The notes beneath the pieces are model-generated. The model saw only the letters and a program-made list of their open reading frames with translations. It had not been told where the DNA came from and did not search any database. Shown here one piece after another: positions 8,905-17,616 of a DNA stretch of 64,000 nt (the first letter of the stretch is position 1; each line of letters starts with the position of its first letter). Origin of the DNA: Roseovarius sp. THAF27 (GTDB taxonomy: Bacteria > Pseudomonadota > Alphaproteobacteria > Rhodobacterales > Rhodobacteraceae); contig NZ_CP045393.1 of the NCBI RefSeq assembly GCF_009363655.1, positions 930,001-994,000 on the forward strand, in the 5' to 3' direction. A program made the position numbers and the translations under genes.

Positions 8905-9912
8905 ATGAAACAGAAATCCTTCGAAAACCTGCTGAAACGACTGCATGGTCTCACGCCCGATCAGACGGAAGCTCTAATACGGTCAGTGCAGGACATGACT
9001 GCGCAGAATGCCGCCCTTGGGGTCATCGACCAAAAGGCAAGAGACGCCAGTTGCCCCCATTGCAGCGCCGCAGACAAACAGAAATGGGGGCGCACACGAA
9101 CCGGAACACAGCGGTATCGTTGTTCCCAATGCCGCAAGACCTACAACGGGAGAACAGACAGTTCGATCGCCCGTATTCAAAGGCTCGATCTATTCTACCG
9201 GGTTGTCCAGGACATGTTTGCCTCACCAATCCCGGGCTCCGTGCGCCAACTGGCCAAAGAGTTAAGCATCAGTAATGACACTGTCTGGCGTTGGCGGCAG
9301 ATCATCCAGCGCTCTCTGTCTCAGAGCATCGAACCTCTCAGTGGAATTGTAGAGTTGGACGAGACCTTTGTCCGTGAGAGCCGTAAAGGCAGCCGGGAAT
9401 GGGTACTCCATCAGCGAGACCCGGCTCAATACCCCAAGCCGCCGCGCCTGCGTTGGTATGAATACAAGCTGACCGGAACGTTGATGAAACGCGGCCTCAG
9501 CAAGTGGAGGCTGCCAGTGCTGACGGCCATGGACCGGTCCGGGAACCGCTTTGCAGAGCGTCTTCCGGATCGTCGGGACCGGACGATCTACCAGTGTCTG
9601 TCTCCTATTATTCGCCGGGATGCCGCCCTCTGCTCGGACGGTTTGTCGGCCTATGCCAGGTTCGCTCAGGCCTCCGGGATCTCCCACTTTGTGCTGGGCT
9701 CCAAACCGGGCGCCCGCAAGATAGGGCAGAGCTTTCACATCCAAAATGTCAATGCACTGCATTCGCGCATGAAAGACTTCCTACGCCCGTTCAAGGGGCC
9801 TGCGAAGAAGTATCTGGATGGCTGCGTGGACTGGTATTTTGTGAGGAAACGTATCGAACCCCAACAGGCACTCGATGGCTTTGTGAAAAGGGCAAACGGG
9901 CTGCAGGTTTAG
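8905..9912 (+). CDS. IS1595-family transposase (ISXO2-like domain)
   Basis: The 335-residue transposase carries an N-terminal zinc ribbon (Cys50-Pro-His-Cys53 and Cys73-Ser-Gln-Cys76), a helix-turn-helix (about residues 112-132, VRQLAKELSISNDTVWRWRQ), and a DDE/DDN-type catalytic core: Asp152 in VELDETF, Asp245 in CSDGLSAY, and the QNVNALHSRMKDFL segment (about 280-293) where IS1595 enzymes place their third catalytic residue. It is full length with no internal stop, so the element may be active. It has lower G+C than the flanking genes. Confidence 0.92.
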   Translation: MKQKSFENLLKRLHGLTPDQTEALIRSVQDMTAQNAALGVIDQKARDASCPHCSAADKQKWGRTRTGTQRYRCSQCRKTYNGRTDSSIARIQRLDLFYRVVQDMFASPIPGSVRQLAKELSISNDTVWRWRQIIQRSLSQSIEPLSGIVELDETFVRESRKGSREWVLHQRDPAQYPKPPRLRWYEYKLTGTLMKRGLSKWRLPVLTAMDRSGNRFAERLPDRRDRTIYQCLSPIIRRDAALCSDGLSAYARFAQASGISHFVLGSKPGARKIGQSFHIQNVNALHSRMKDFLRPFKGPAKKYLDGCVDWYFVRKRIEPQQALDGFVKRANGLQV

Positions 9913-10165
9913 CCCATTTTCCCGACTGAGGGGCAAGTTTCGCAGCTTAGAACATCACCGAGATTTCTGAACTGCATGCAGTTGCAGGAGGTCCAAAGCA
10001 GCCAATTAACCAGAATGCGGCGAACACAGCTCTGAGCCCAAAGTCACCAACGCTGCGCCGAGTATAAATGTCGGCTCTCGGCGTCGATAGCGCAAAAGTA
10101 AGCCCCGTGTTGCATCTTGCTGCTTTTCCAGCAACGGTGTGTCCCAAAATGAAGTGAGTTGACTC

Positions 10166-10795
10166 ATGCCAATCGAAACATGGACCATTTATCTTCTGAC
10201 CGTCCTGGCTCTTATGAGCACACCGGGGCCAAGCCAACTGCTGATGCTGTCGAATAGCGGAGTTCATGGATTTCAGCGCTCTCTCGCAACCGCTGCGGGT
10301 GATCTTTCGGCAAATGCCCTTCAAATGCTGGCTGCAGGTTTGGGGCTTGCCGCGATCATAGCCGCTTCCGCGACGGCCCTCTCCGTCATTAAGTGGGCCG
10401 GAGTTGTATACCTGATCTGGCTTGGCATTCGGATGATCCGACGAGCTAAACCAGATGACACATCTCAACAAGCACGCCGAGAGAAATCTTCGCTCAAGGC
10501 GCTTTGGATTCAAGGTTTCATCACGTCTGCCGCCAACCCGAAAGCAGTCGTTTTCTTCGCCGCCCTCTTCCCGCAATTCATCGCAGCGGATGCTGCCTTC
10601 TGGTCGCAGTTTCTGATCCTTTCTGCGACTTATATTGTCATGGATGGACTGTTTCTCTCCGCATATGGCCTTGGGTCGAGCTGGATTGTCGCGCGGTTCA
10701 AAGGGGATGCGCGCGTCTGGGTGGAGCGCATCGGCGGTGGCTTCATGATAGGCGCTGCGGTGCTTCTCGGTCTAAAGTCAATTTCACGGCAATGA
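10166..10795 (+). CDS. LysE/RhtB-family amino-acid exporter
   Basis: This 209-residue protein with about six hydrophobic segments carries the family signature near the N-terminus (LALMSTPGPSQLLMLSNS, residues 14-31) and the conserved KWAGVVYLIWLGIRMI region (about 75-90). RhtB/LysE proteins export amino acids or homoserine lactones. No strong ribosome-binding site precedes the ATG at 10166. The gene stands alone between the insertion sequence and a non-coding stretch. The substrate is not predictable. Confidence 0.88.
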   Translation: MPIETWTIYLLTVLALMSTPGPSQLLMLSNSGVHGFQRSLATAAGDLSANALQMLAAGLGLAAIIAASATALSVIKWAGVVYLIWLGIRMIRRAKPDDTSQQARREKSSLKALWIQGFITSAANPKAVVFFAALFPQFIAADAAFWSQFLILSATYIVMDGLFLSAYGLGSSWIVARFKGDARVWVERIGGGFMIGAAVLLGLKSISRQ

Positions 10796-11163
10796 TATTG
10801 ACAGCGGGCACTCACACCGCTTCGTGCAACAGCGGGTTTGGCCGCAAGGCCGCCGCTCGTCCTGAGCGCTGCGAAGGTCTCATTCTTGCGCTTTAGATTC
10901 TAAAAAATCCAACAAGCTCTGCCGTTCAGCAGCCAAATCAAAATTGCCAACACGTTTTGACGACATTGCGTTGTTTTATCAGACTGGGGTGAGGACGATC
11001 GCCAGCCCTCGCGCCTGTTGACGAAGCGCGGGCGCGTTCCCGCATTGTGATCTGGGTTACATTTTGCGGAACGCGCGCGTCCAATCATGCGAGGGCGATC
11101 TGCGCCCCGAGAGATCCAGCGAAGTCGATACGAAGGCGACCCACACCGTTTGTGTGAGGCGCC
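10796..11163. other. Intergenic region without recognisable gene
   Basis: These 368 bases between convergent genes (LysE exporter and SDR) have no convincing reading frame. The first third is G+C-rich, the middle is AT-richer (TTCTAAAAAATCC, TTGTTTTATCAG). No clear terminator, repeat or RNA gene was found. Confidence 0.5.
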
Positions 11164-12012
11164 TCAAGACCGCCCGCCGTTGGGTTCGCGCAGCTCCTGC
11201 GCAGCGCCGTCGCGCCCTTTGAACGTGTCCATGCTGCTGGCCACGCCGAAGATGCGGTTGAGGACGAAATCGAGCGCTCTTGTCGGCAAAAGGCCCCTCA
11301 AGAGCGGCAGAAGACGCACGATGCCCGGCATGTGGAGGAAGACCGCGTTGCGCTCCAACGCCCGAAGGATGCAGCGCGCGACATCTTCGGGCTGGAGGAT
11401 CGGAATGACGCGCGAGCGCACCCCGTCGAACATGCCGGTGTGGATGTAATATGGCAGCACGGTTGTGACGCGGACGCCGGTGGCTGACCGCTCCAACTCT
11501 TGTCGGAGAGAATCCGACCAGCCCATGACCGCCCACTTGCTGGCGGCGTAGACGCTCATGTTCGGATTTGAAACGAGCGCCGCTGCCGAGGCAACATTGA
11601 CTACGTGTCCCCGGCCATGCGCTACCATGCCGGGCAGTAGAGCGCGCGTCAGATGCATCAGCGCTCCCGTGTTGATCGCAATGGTTCGATCAATATCGGC
11701 GTGTCCATGTTCGAGGAAGGGCTTGCCCACCACGATCCCCGCGTTATTGATCAGCAGGTCAATCTCTGTTCCATCGGCCTCCAGCCTGGCGACGGCGGCG
11801 AGAACGGCCTCGGTGTCCGATACGTCTACGCGGTCGAAGGCGACGGCGCCTAAGGGGGCGAGACTGGCCCGCGCCGCCTCGATATTGGCTAAGCTTACAT
11901 CCCAGACGATCAGGCGCGCCGCGCCGCGTTCCAGAAGCATCCGGCCCATCAAGAGCCCGATGCCCGAGGCGCCCCCGGTGATCAGTGCCGTGCGTCCCGT
12001 GATCTCCGTCAT
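11164..12012 (-). CDS. Short-chain dehydrogenase/reductase (SDR)
   Basis: This 282-residue classical SDR has the NAD(P)-binding TGGASGIG (about residues 12-19), LLINNAG (about 85-91) and a YAASK catalytic pair around residue 155, with the matching Ser in NVASAAA. A longer in-frame start exists at 12126, but it is antisense-like low-complexity sequence inside the aldehyde dehydrogenase gene. The start at 12012 begins at the family N-terminus, with GAGGAGAT just upstream. It follows the aldehyde dehydrogenase gene by 10 bases, so the pair can interconvert alcohol, aldehyde and acid. The long C-terminal part resembles SDRs acting on hydrophobic substrates. Confidence 0.9.
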   Translation of the reverse strand: MTEITGRTALITGGASGIGLLMGRMLLERGAARLIVWDVSLANIEAARASLAPLGAVAFDRVDVSDTEAVLAAVARLEADGTEIDLLINNAGIVVGKPFLEHGHADIDRTIAINTGALMHLTRALLPGMVAHGRGHVVNVASAAALVSNPNMSVYAASKWAVMGWSDSLRQELERSATGVRVTTVLPYYIHTGMFDGVRSRVIPILQPEDVARCILRALERNAVFLHMPGIVRLLPLLRGLLPTRALDFVLNRIFGVASSMDTFKGRDGAAQELREPNGGRS

Positions 12013-12022
12013 GACGATCTCC

Positions 12023-13396
12023 TCAGCGGCCGAAGGTTCGGATGGCAAACTCGGCGAACCGCCCGAAGGGGGGACGCAACAGAGCGAAGGCATCGACCGG
12101 CCCGGGGCGGAAGACGGAGCGCGCATGGCTTAGTCGCCGGAACCCGTCGCGTCCGTGGTAGGCGCCCATGCCGCTCGCCCCGACACCGCCGAAGGGAAGG
12201 TTCTCCTGCGCGATGTGCGCAATCGTGCCGTTGAGGGTCACACCGCCGGAGATGACGCGATCGAGGATGCGCCGTTGGGTTTTCCGATCCTTCGCGAAAG
12301 CATAAAGCGCAAGCGGCCGGTCGCGGCGGTTCACGATGGTCAGCGCGTCCTCCAGGTTGCGATAAGGAACGATGGGAAGCACGGGGCCGAAAATCTCCTC
12401 CGTCATCAGCACGCCCTGTTCGGGCGCCCCGATTACCACGGTCGGTGGCATCCTTCCTCCCCAGTTCCCTTGGGCGCTCAGGACACGCGCGCCAGCCTTC
12501 TCGGCCTCGGCGACGGCGTCTTCGAGCCGGCTGCGATGCCGCTCTGTGATGATGCTGGCATAGTCGCGCGCGGCAGATGCAGCGGGATAGCTCCCCTCTG
12601 CGGCTGCGAGCACCGCACGGGCGAGTGCCTCTTCCTGGCCGGCCGGCACGAGCGCGTAATCAGGCGCGATGCAAATCTGCCCGGCGTTCAGGAACTTGCC
12701 CTGCGCGATCGCCTGCGCTGCCGCGTGGAGGGAATAGCCCTCGGTCACGATAGCGGGCGATTTGCCCCCCAGTTCCAGCGTCACCGGCGTCAGGTTCTCG
12801 GCCGCCGCACGCATGACATGGCGTCCGACGGTGGTAGAGCCGGTGAACACCAGATGATCGAAGGGCAACGCGGTGAACGCGCGTGCCACATCCACATCGC
12901 CCATGATCACCGCGACTTCATCCGACTCGAAAGTCTTGCGGACGAGCTCTTCAAGCAGCTCGGAAAAACGAGGCGTCAGCTCCGACGGCTTGATCATCGC
13001 GCGGTTCCCTGCCGCGAGCGCATCCACCAGCGGACCGAGGCAGAGATAAAGAGGGAAGTTCCAGGGCGAAACGATGCCGACAACGCCCAGCGGCTCGTGC
13101 CGCACCCAGGCCCGCCCGCCGCGGAATGCGAGTGAGGGCGGGCGCCGCTCGTCCCGCATCCAGCGGGCAACATGAGACCGGGCATGCCGGATCGCACCCA
13201 GCAGTGGCACGATCTCCAGGATCTCGGTCTCATGCGCTGGTCGACCGCCAAAATCCGTGTCGATCGCGCGCGCGATCTCGGCCCGGTTCTTCTTTACCAT
13301 ATTGCGCAGCGCGTCCAAACGTCGCCGACGCACGGCAGCGTCCGGGATGCGTTCGGCCAATGCCGCATCGCGCATGAGGGCCAGGGTGTTCTCCAT
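12023..13396 (-). CDS. Aldehyde dehydrogenase (coniferyl-aldehyde dehydrogenase-like)
   Basis: This 457-residue NAD(P)-dependent aldehyde dehydrogenase has Glu208 in LELGGKSP, the nucleophile Cys242 in GQICIAPDY, and the cofactor-loop motif SPWNFPL (110-116). The Pro-rich C-terminus and lack of an N-terminal extension match the class-3/coniferyl-aldehyde group, which oxidises aromatic and long-chain aldehydes. It is first in an operon with the SDR gene. The TetR gene at 13474-14193 lies 77 bases upstream on the same strand and may regulate it. Confidence 0.92.
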   Translation of the reverse strand: MENTLALMRDAALAERIPDAAVRRRRLDALRNMVKKNRAEIARAIDTDFGGRPAHETEILEIVPLLGAIRHARSHVARWMRDERRPPSLAFRGGRAWVRHEPLGVVGIVSPWNFPLYLCLGPLVDALAAGNRAMIKPSELTPRFSELLEELVRKTFESDEVAVIMGDVDVARAFTALPFDHLVFTGSTTVGRHVMRAAAENLTPVTLELGGKSPAIVTEGYSLHAAAQAIAQGKFLNAGQICIAPDYALVPAGQEEALARAVLAAAEGSYPAASAARDYASIITERHRSRLEDAVAEAEKAGARVLSAQGNWGGRMPPTVVIGAPEQGVLMTEEIFGPVLPIVPYRNLEDALTIVNRRDRPLALYAFAKDRKTQRRILDRVISGGVTLNGTIAHIAQENLPFGGVGASGMGAYHGRDGFRRLSHARSVFRPGPVDAFALLRPPFGRFAEFAIRTFGR

Positions 13397-13473
13397 GAGT
13401 GTCGCTCCGCATCAAGTCGTGGCGGCGCACTCCATGAAAGGATGTCGCCAGCCGTACAAATTTGATAGATCTC

Positions 13474-14193
13474 TCAAGTTTTTGCAAGCCCCAAGCCGCC
13501 GACGCCACGCACGATCATTGCAGTCATCAGAGCGGCCGCTTCGGAACTGGATGGCCCCGGACGTTCATCCAGTTGCAGGATGGTCTCGAGACCCATCGCA
13601 AAAATCATCCGGGCAACGAGGTCGAGCTCCTGCGCCGACAGGGAACGGCCCGCCCCCCGTGCCACGTCACGCCGCAGGTCCTCGAGCATCTGCTCCATTG
13701 AGTCAAACTGGTGAAGCGAGGCACGCACATGGTGCTGGTTGCGTTCGATGAAGCCGCGTGCGCCTTCGATAGAAACAATATGCTCAAGTAACGCCTCGAA
13801 GGAGATGCGTAGCATGGTCTCCAGGTCGTCTGCTTTGGCCCGAGCGCGCGCCGTCAGGTCGCGAACCTGTTCGGTGAGGTCCTGAAGGAAGGCCTCGAAC
13901 AGAGCCTCCTTGGAACCGAAATGGTTATAGAAGCTACCGGTCGAGACGCCGCTCTTCCGCACGATCCCGGCGATCGAGGCAGCGTCGAGCCCTTGTGTGG
14001 AAAAAGCATGCCAAGCGGCATGCCGAATTCGTTCACGCGCTTCCGAGGTGCGAGCCGCGCGTTTGGCGGATGGGGCATATTTGCGCGGTGCAGGTGACCG
14101 ATGTATGGCGGCTCGCGTTTGTTCGGGCATTCGCGCCTTCCTGAACGTGGTGGCAGGTTCTTTCACATTAGCGTTCGGCGTGGATTTTCGCAT
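13474..14193 (-). CDS. TetR-family transcriptional regulator
   Basis: The protein has 239 residues from the ATG at 14193, or 218 from the one at 14130; neither has a decisive ribosome-binding site. A basic N-terminal tail precedes the helix-turn-helix AASIAGIVRKSGVSTGSFYNHFGSKEALFEAF (read in two pieces, residues about 74-105). A helical ligand domain follows. Location upstream of the aldehyde dehydrogenase-SDR pair, same strand, suggests it controls that pair. The long basic tail is unusual for TetR proteins and may be partly untranslated. Confidence 0.85.
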   Translation of the reverse strand: MRKSTPNANVKEPATTFRKARMPEQTRAAIHRSPAPRKYAPSAKRAARTSEARERIRHAAWHAFSTQGLDAASIAGIVRKSGVSTGSFYNHFGSKEALFEAFLQDLTEQVRDLTARARAKADDLETMLRISFEALLEHIVSIEGARGFIERNQHHVRASLHQFDSMEQMLEDLRRDVARGAGRSLSAQELDLVARMIFAMGLETILQLDERPGPSSSEAAALMTAMIVRGVGGLGLAKT

Positions 14194-14501
14194 CAGCCTT
14201 TGTCATCGAGAGAAGCGAAACCATCGAACTATCCTGCGCGGTGCGTCAGGACGACATATCAATTGACAAACCTACGGTTCGCGGCGCGAAGCTCAATGGA
14301 TTATTTTTGGTCGTCTGCGTCGCTCAAGCAGGTTGGTGGAATATTGCCATTCGCCGCAGGCGGCGCGAGTGTCCGCTGTATGTTCGACTTGCGTCCGCAG
14401 ATTCGGGGGAATCGCACAAACAACAATGTCCCAAAGACACGGCTACCGCTTGATCACATCGTGTAAAGCGATGAAGATCAGGGCCTTGATGCCGGCAAGG
14501 C
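14194..14501. other. Intergenic region, nothing recognised
   Basis: These 308 bases lie between the TetR gene start and the 3' end of the quinone oxidoreductase gene. Short open frames exist on both strands but show no family resemblance and no ribosome-binding sites. It presumably holds the TetR promoter; no clear operator dyad was picked out. Confidence 0.45.
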
Positions 14502-15491
14502 TCACGGGATCAGCACCGTCGCGCCCAACGTCTTGCCGGATTCGATGGCTTCATGAGTTTTCACGGCGTCCTTAAGCGGGTATTCATAGTTGATATTGGC
14601 GTCGAGCAGCCCGTCGCCTATGGCCTTGAACAGGTCACCGGCGGTCCATTCCAGGTCGGATCTTTTGGCGACGTAGTGCATGATCGCCGGCCGCGTGATG
14701 AAAAGCGAACCACGCCGGCCGAGATCTTGGATGATGTCGACCGGGTCGGGCGGACCGGAGACATGACCATAGGCCGCGCAGACACCCATCGGCCGAAGGC
14801 TGTCGAGCGATTGCTGCAACGTGTCCTTGCCGATCGCCTCGTAGACCACCGCACAGCCCTCGCCGTCTGTCACCTCTCGTACCACGTCGACGAAGCTCTG
14901 TTCCGACCGGACGACCGGATAATGACAGCCCGCCGCGCGCGCCGCTTCGGCCTTTTCGGGGGTCGAGACGGTACCGACCACCGTCGCGTCGAGGGCCTTG
15001 GCCCACTGGCAAAGGATCAGGCCCATGCCCCCGGCGGCCGCATGAACGAGAATGGTGTCGCCCGGCTGCACCTTGTAGGTGCGGTGCAGCAGGTAATGGG
15101 CCGTCATCCCCTTCATCAGAAGGGCTGCGACCTCGCGCTCGTCCAGCCCATCGGGCAGGTGCAGAAGCTTGTCGGCGGGGTAGTTGCGAACCTCGGAATA
15201 ACTGCCGAGCGGCGGGATGCCATAGGCGACACGATCACCAGACTGGAACTCCGTCACCCCGTCGCCCACGCCTTCTACGATGCCGACGCCCTCGAACCCG
15301 ATCACGACGGGCGGCTCGGGCACCGGCCAGGGGTGCGAGATGCCGCCCCGGTGGTAGGTGTCGGCGTAATTCACGCCCACCGCGGTGTGCCGCAGGCGAA
15401 CCTCTCCGGGGGCCGGGTCCGGCACGGGCCAGTCTTCCCATTGCATCGCGCTTGGCGGGCCCAGCTGGTGGATCACTTGTGCCTTGCTCAT
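14502..15491 (-). CDS. NADPH:quinone oxidoreductase (zeta-crystallin type)
   Basis: This 329-residue MDR protein has the quinone-reductase hallmarks GVNYADTYHRGG (about residues 39-50), IGFEGVGIVEGVG (64-76) and the nucleotide-binding VHAAAGGMGLILCQWAK (about 149-165). It probably performs one- or two-electron reduction of quinones in the cytosol. It is followed by a non-coding stretch and lies 50 bases downstream of the FrnE gene on the same strand, so it may be the last gene of the mdaB-gst-frnE operon. Confidence 0.91.
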   Translation of the reverse strand: MSKAQVIHQLGPPSAMQWEDWPVPDPAPGEVRLRHTAVGVNYADTYHRGGISHPWPVPEPPVVIGFEGVGIVEGVGDGVTEFQSGDRVAYGIPPLGSYSEVRNYPADKLLHLPDGLDEREVAALLMKGMTAHYLLHRTYKVQPGDTILVHAAAGGMGLILCQWAKALDATVVGTVSTPEKAEAARAAGCHYPVVRSEQSFVDVVREVTDGEGCAVVYEAIGKDTLQQSLDSLRPMGVCAAYGHVSGPPDPVDIIQDLGRRGSLFITRPAIMHYVAKRSDLEWTAGDLFKAIGDGLLDANINYEYPLKDAVKTHEAIESGKTLGATVLIP

Positions 15492-15542
15492 CGTCTCCTC
15501 CTGTCGATGGCCGTGGTTATCGGGGCGCGGGCGCGACCGGCC

Positions 15543-16184
15543 TCATGCCGTTTGCGCCGCGCCGAGTTGGTCCAATATCTGGCCATAGGCCGCCTCGCCC
15601 TGCGCGCCGACCACAACGTGCTGGCGCTGGAAGACCAAGGCGGGAACGCCTGTGATGCCGCGCGATGTCCAGAAGCGTTCCTTCTCCCTGACCACCGCCG
15701 CCCGGTCGCCGCGTTCCAGCACGGTGCGCGCCGCGTCGCGGTCGAGCCCGACGGAGGCGGCCACCTCGGCCAGCACATCCATGTCCGACACGTTGCGCCG
15801 CTCGGTAAAGAACGCCGCGAAAAGCGCCATCTTGACGTCATGCCCCTTGCCGTGATCACCGGCCCAGTCGATCAGCTGATGGGCACGGAAAGTGTTCCAC
15901 ATGCGCATGTCATCGGCGTAGTTGAACGTGAAGCCAAGCGCGGCGCCAAGCGCCGTCAGCCGGTCCCGTGCCTTGCGAGAGTCCTCTGCCGTCGTGCCGT
16001 ACTTGGCGGCGAGGTGCTCGCGCAGGTTCTCGCCCTCTTCGGCCATGCCGGGGTTAAGCTCGAACGGGTGCCAGTAAGGCTCGAGCGGGGCTTGCCGCGC
16101 CTCGGCCGCGCTGGCCAGCTGACGATACCCGATCACGCACCAGGGGCAGACCACGTCCGAGACGATATCCACACGAATTGGCAT
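15543..16184 (-). CDS. DsbA-family oxidoreductase (FrnE-like)
   Basis: This 213-residue cytosolic thioredoxin-fold protein has the active site CPWC at residues 13-16 and the usual all-helical insertion, ending with the cis-Pro region GITGVPALVF (about 173-182). FrnE-type proteins act as thiol-disulfide isomerases or glutathione-linked isomerases in stress protection. A longer open frame upstream is antisense-like; the ATG at 16184 begins at the family N-terminus. It starts four bases after the GST stop, showing translational coupling in the mdaB-gst-frnE operon. Confidence 0.9.
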   Translation of the reverse strand: MPIRVDIVSDVVCPWCVIGYRQLASAAEARQAPLEPYWHPFELNPGMAEEGENLREHLAAKYGTTAEDSRKARDRLTALGAALGFTFNYADDMRMWNTFRAHQLIDWAGDHGKGHDVKMALFAAFFTERRNVSDMDVLAEVAASVGLDRDAARTVLERGDRAAVVREKERFWTSRGITGVPALVFQRQHVVVGAQGEAAYGQILDQLGAAQTA

Positions 16185-16188
16185 TGTC

Positions 16189-16890
16189 CTACTCCTTGAA
16201 GCGGGCGGCATTGGCCGATGTCGCGGCCTCGACATCGCCCTCGCCAAAGGCCGAGGGCCGCGGTTTGGGCAGTTGCAGCGCGGCCTGGGTCTTGGGCCGT
16301 GCGTCGAGCCGGTCGAACCACGCCTGCAGGTTCGCCAACCCATCGACGTTCACCGTGGCCCAGAAATGGCTGCGCGCCCAGGGATATGTCGCCATATCGG
16401 CGATCGACAGATCATCGCCCACCAGCCAGTCGCGGCCCTGAAGACGCGTGTCGAGCACCTCGAGCAGTCGGCGGCTTTCGGTGACGTAGCGGTTGATGGC
16501 ATAGGGCACCTCGTCACCGTTGGGCTTGGCGATGCGCTGGAAAAACATCGCCTGGCCCATCATCGGCCCGATATGGCCGACCTGGAAGAACAGCCATTGC
16601 AGGGTTTCCGACCGCTCGACCGGATCGGAGGACAGGAACCGTCCGTATTTTTCGGCGAGGTGCCACAGGATCGCCCCGGACTCGAAGGTCGCGCGGTCCT
16701 CGGCCCGGTCATAGATCGTCGGGATCTTGCCGTTGGGGTTCATCTTCACGTAGTCGGGCGCGTGCTGCTCCTTCTTCGAGAAGTCGACGTTCACCAGATC
16801 GTAGTCGACCTCGGCCTCATGCAGGAAGATCAGCGGCTTCCAGCCGTTCATCGTATTGGCGGTGTAGAGAACGATATCAGGCCGCGACAT
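16189..16890 (-). CDS. Glutathione S-transferase (Nu-class/YfcG-YghU-like)
   Basis: The 233-residue GST begins with a strand and the motif TANTMNGWKPLIFLHE (residues 9-24), close to the TPNGxK motif of Nu-class enzymes that have disulfide-bond reductase activity. KMNPNGKIPTI (about 49-59) and the ESGAILWHLAEKYGRF segment bind glutathione. The C-terminal helical domain is complete. The start at 16890 overlaps the 3' end of the mdaB gene by 14 bases. With FrnE and MdaB it forms a thiol/quinone detoxification set. Confidence 0.9.
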   Translation of the reverse strand: MSRPDIVLYTANTMNGWKPLIFLHEAEVDYDLVNVDFSKKEQHAPDYVKMNPNGKIPTIYDRAEDRATFESGAILWHLAEKYGRFLSSDPVERSETLQWLFFQVGHIGPMMGQAMFFQRIAKPNGDEVPYAINRYVTESRRLLEVLDTRLQGRDWLVGDDLSIADMATYPWARSHFWATVNVDGLANLQAWFDRLDARPKTQAALQLPKPRPSAFGEGDVEAATSANAARFKE

Positions 16891-17485
16891 GGCCGACCTC
16901 CGCGAACAGGCTGTCGAGATAGGCGTCGAACCGGACGAGATCGGCATCGACCTGCGGGTTCTTCATCACGTCGAACGCGCCGAAACTGGGCTGGGGCGTC
17001 ATGCCGAAGAACTTGGCGTTCAGGTGCACCGGCCGCAGAAGGTCATCCATCGACATGCCTTCGAAGAACGGTTGGGCGGGGTCGTCGAAAGCCTCGCTCG
17101 GCGCGTTGAACGTGGCCGAAATCATGTAGCGCGTGCCAGTCAGGGCGCCGCCCATGCCATAACTCGCTTTGGGCGCCTCGGCAGTGCGGCCATCGCCCGC
17201 GCAGAGGCGCCCGTCCATGCCCGCCGTATAGACCTCGTCCATGTATTTTTTGAACGTCCAAGGCACACCCATCCAGTTGATCGGAAATTGCAGGATCACG
17301 GTGTCGGCCCAGCGGTGGCTTTCGACCTCCGCCTCGACGTCGTAGCCGTCTGCGACGGTGGTCAGGCGCACGTCGTGGCCCTGCGCCTCCAGCCGGTCCT
17401 TCGCGCGCCCGGCCAGCGTGGCGTTCAGGCCGCCGGGGGCGAACCCATAAGGCTGTGCGCCGTTCAGGATGAGGATCTTGGTCAT
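16877..17485 (-). CDS. mdaB: NAD(P)H dehydrogenase (quinone), MdaB-like flavodoxin-fold protein
   Basis: The 202-residue protein starts MTKILILNGAQPYGFAPGG and has LQFPINWMGVPWTFKKYMDEV (two pieces, about residues 67-87) plus MGGALTGTRYMISATFN, the pattern of MdaB, a two-electron quinone reductase with FAD. Two-electron reduction avoids semiquinone radicals. The ATG at 17485 matches the family start; the open frame upstream has no homology. It is first in the operon mdaB-gst-frnE and is divergent from an HxlR regulator, which typically senses quinones or electrophiles through Cys residues. Confidence 0.9.
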   Translation of the reverse strand: MTKILILNGAQPYGFAPGGLNATLAGRAKDRLEAQGHDVRLTTVADGYDVEAEVESHRWADTVILQFPINWMGVPWTFKKYMDEVYTAGMDGRLCAGDGRTAEAPKASYGMGGALTGTRYMISATFNAPSEAFDDPAQPFFEGMSMDDLLRPVHLNAKFFGMTPQPSFGAFDVMKNPQVDADLVRFDAYLDSLFAEVGHVAA

Positions 17486-17560
17486 GTGGTCGGTCCTTTG
17501 TTCGTGTTCCGTTGCCGCTTGACTTGCAGCCATGTTGTGAAGAGGTTGGGAGCGCAAAGA

Positions 17561-17587
17561 ACCAAAAGCAACCAGTATACTTTTGGT
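17561..17587. promoter_or_regulatory. Perfect inverted repeat between mdaB and hxlR-type gene (candidate HxlR operator)
   Basis: ACCAAAAG (17561-17568) and CTTTTGGT (17580-17587) are perfect 8-base arms around an 11-base centre that includes GTATAC. They lie 30 bases before the regulator ATG and 76 bases before the mdaB ATG. HxlR/YodB-type regulators bind dyads in such divergent regions and release on quinone stress. The match of site, regulator type and target is strong circumstantial evidence. Confidence 0.6.
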
Positions 17588-17616
17588 AACCTTTAATTGA
17601 GCACCTGAGGCACGCC

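Larger units (their letters stand above)
8805..9959 (+). mobile_element. IS1595-family insertion sequence (boundaries approximate)
   Basis: The transposase at 8905-9912 defines the element. Possible termini are GGTGACATTGTTTTACG beginning at 8805 and, on the other strand, GGTGATGTTCTAAGCTGCG ending at 9959; they agree at GGTGA and a few further positions. The flanking 8-mers (8797-8804 and 9960-9967) do not match, so no target-site duplication was seen. The identity rests on the transposase; the exact ends are a suggestion. Confidence 0.5.

Noticed and set aside
9970..9983. Perfect palindrome AACTGCATGCAGTT beyond the insertion sequence
   Set aside because: It lies outside the proposed element, has no run of T and no nearby gene start; no function could be supported.
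9947..10576. Minus-strand frame overlapping the LysE exporter
   Set aside because: Most of it is antisense to the clearly assigned exporter; the remaining part shows no domain.
14101..14575. Several short frames in the gap upstream of the TetR gene
   Set aside because: No ribosome-binding sites, no family resemblance, and overlapping frames of equal length on the same strand.
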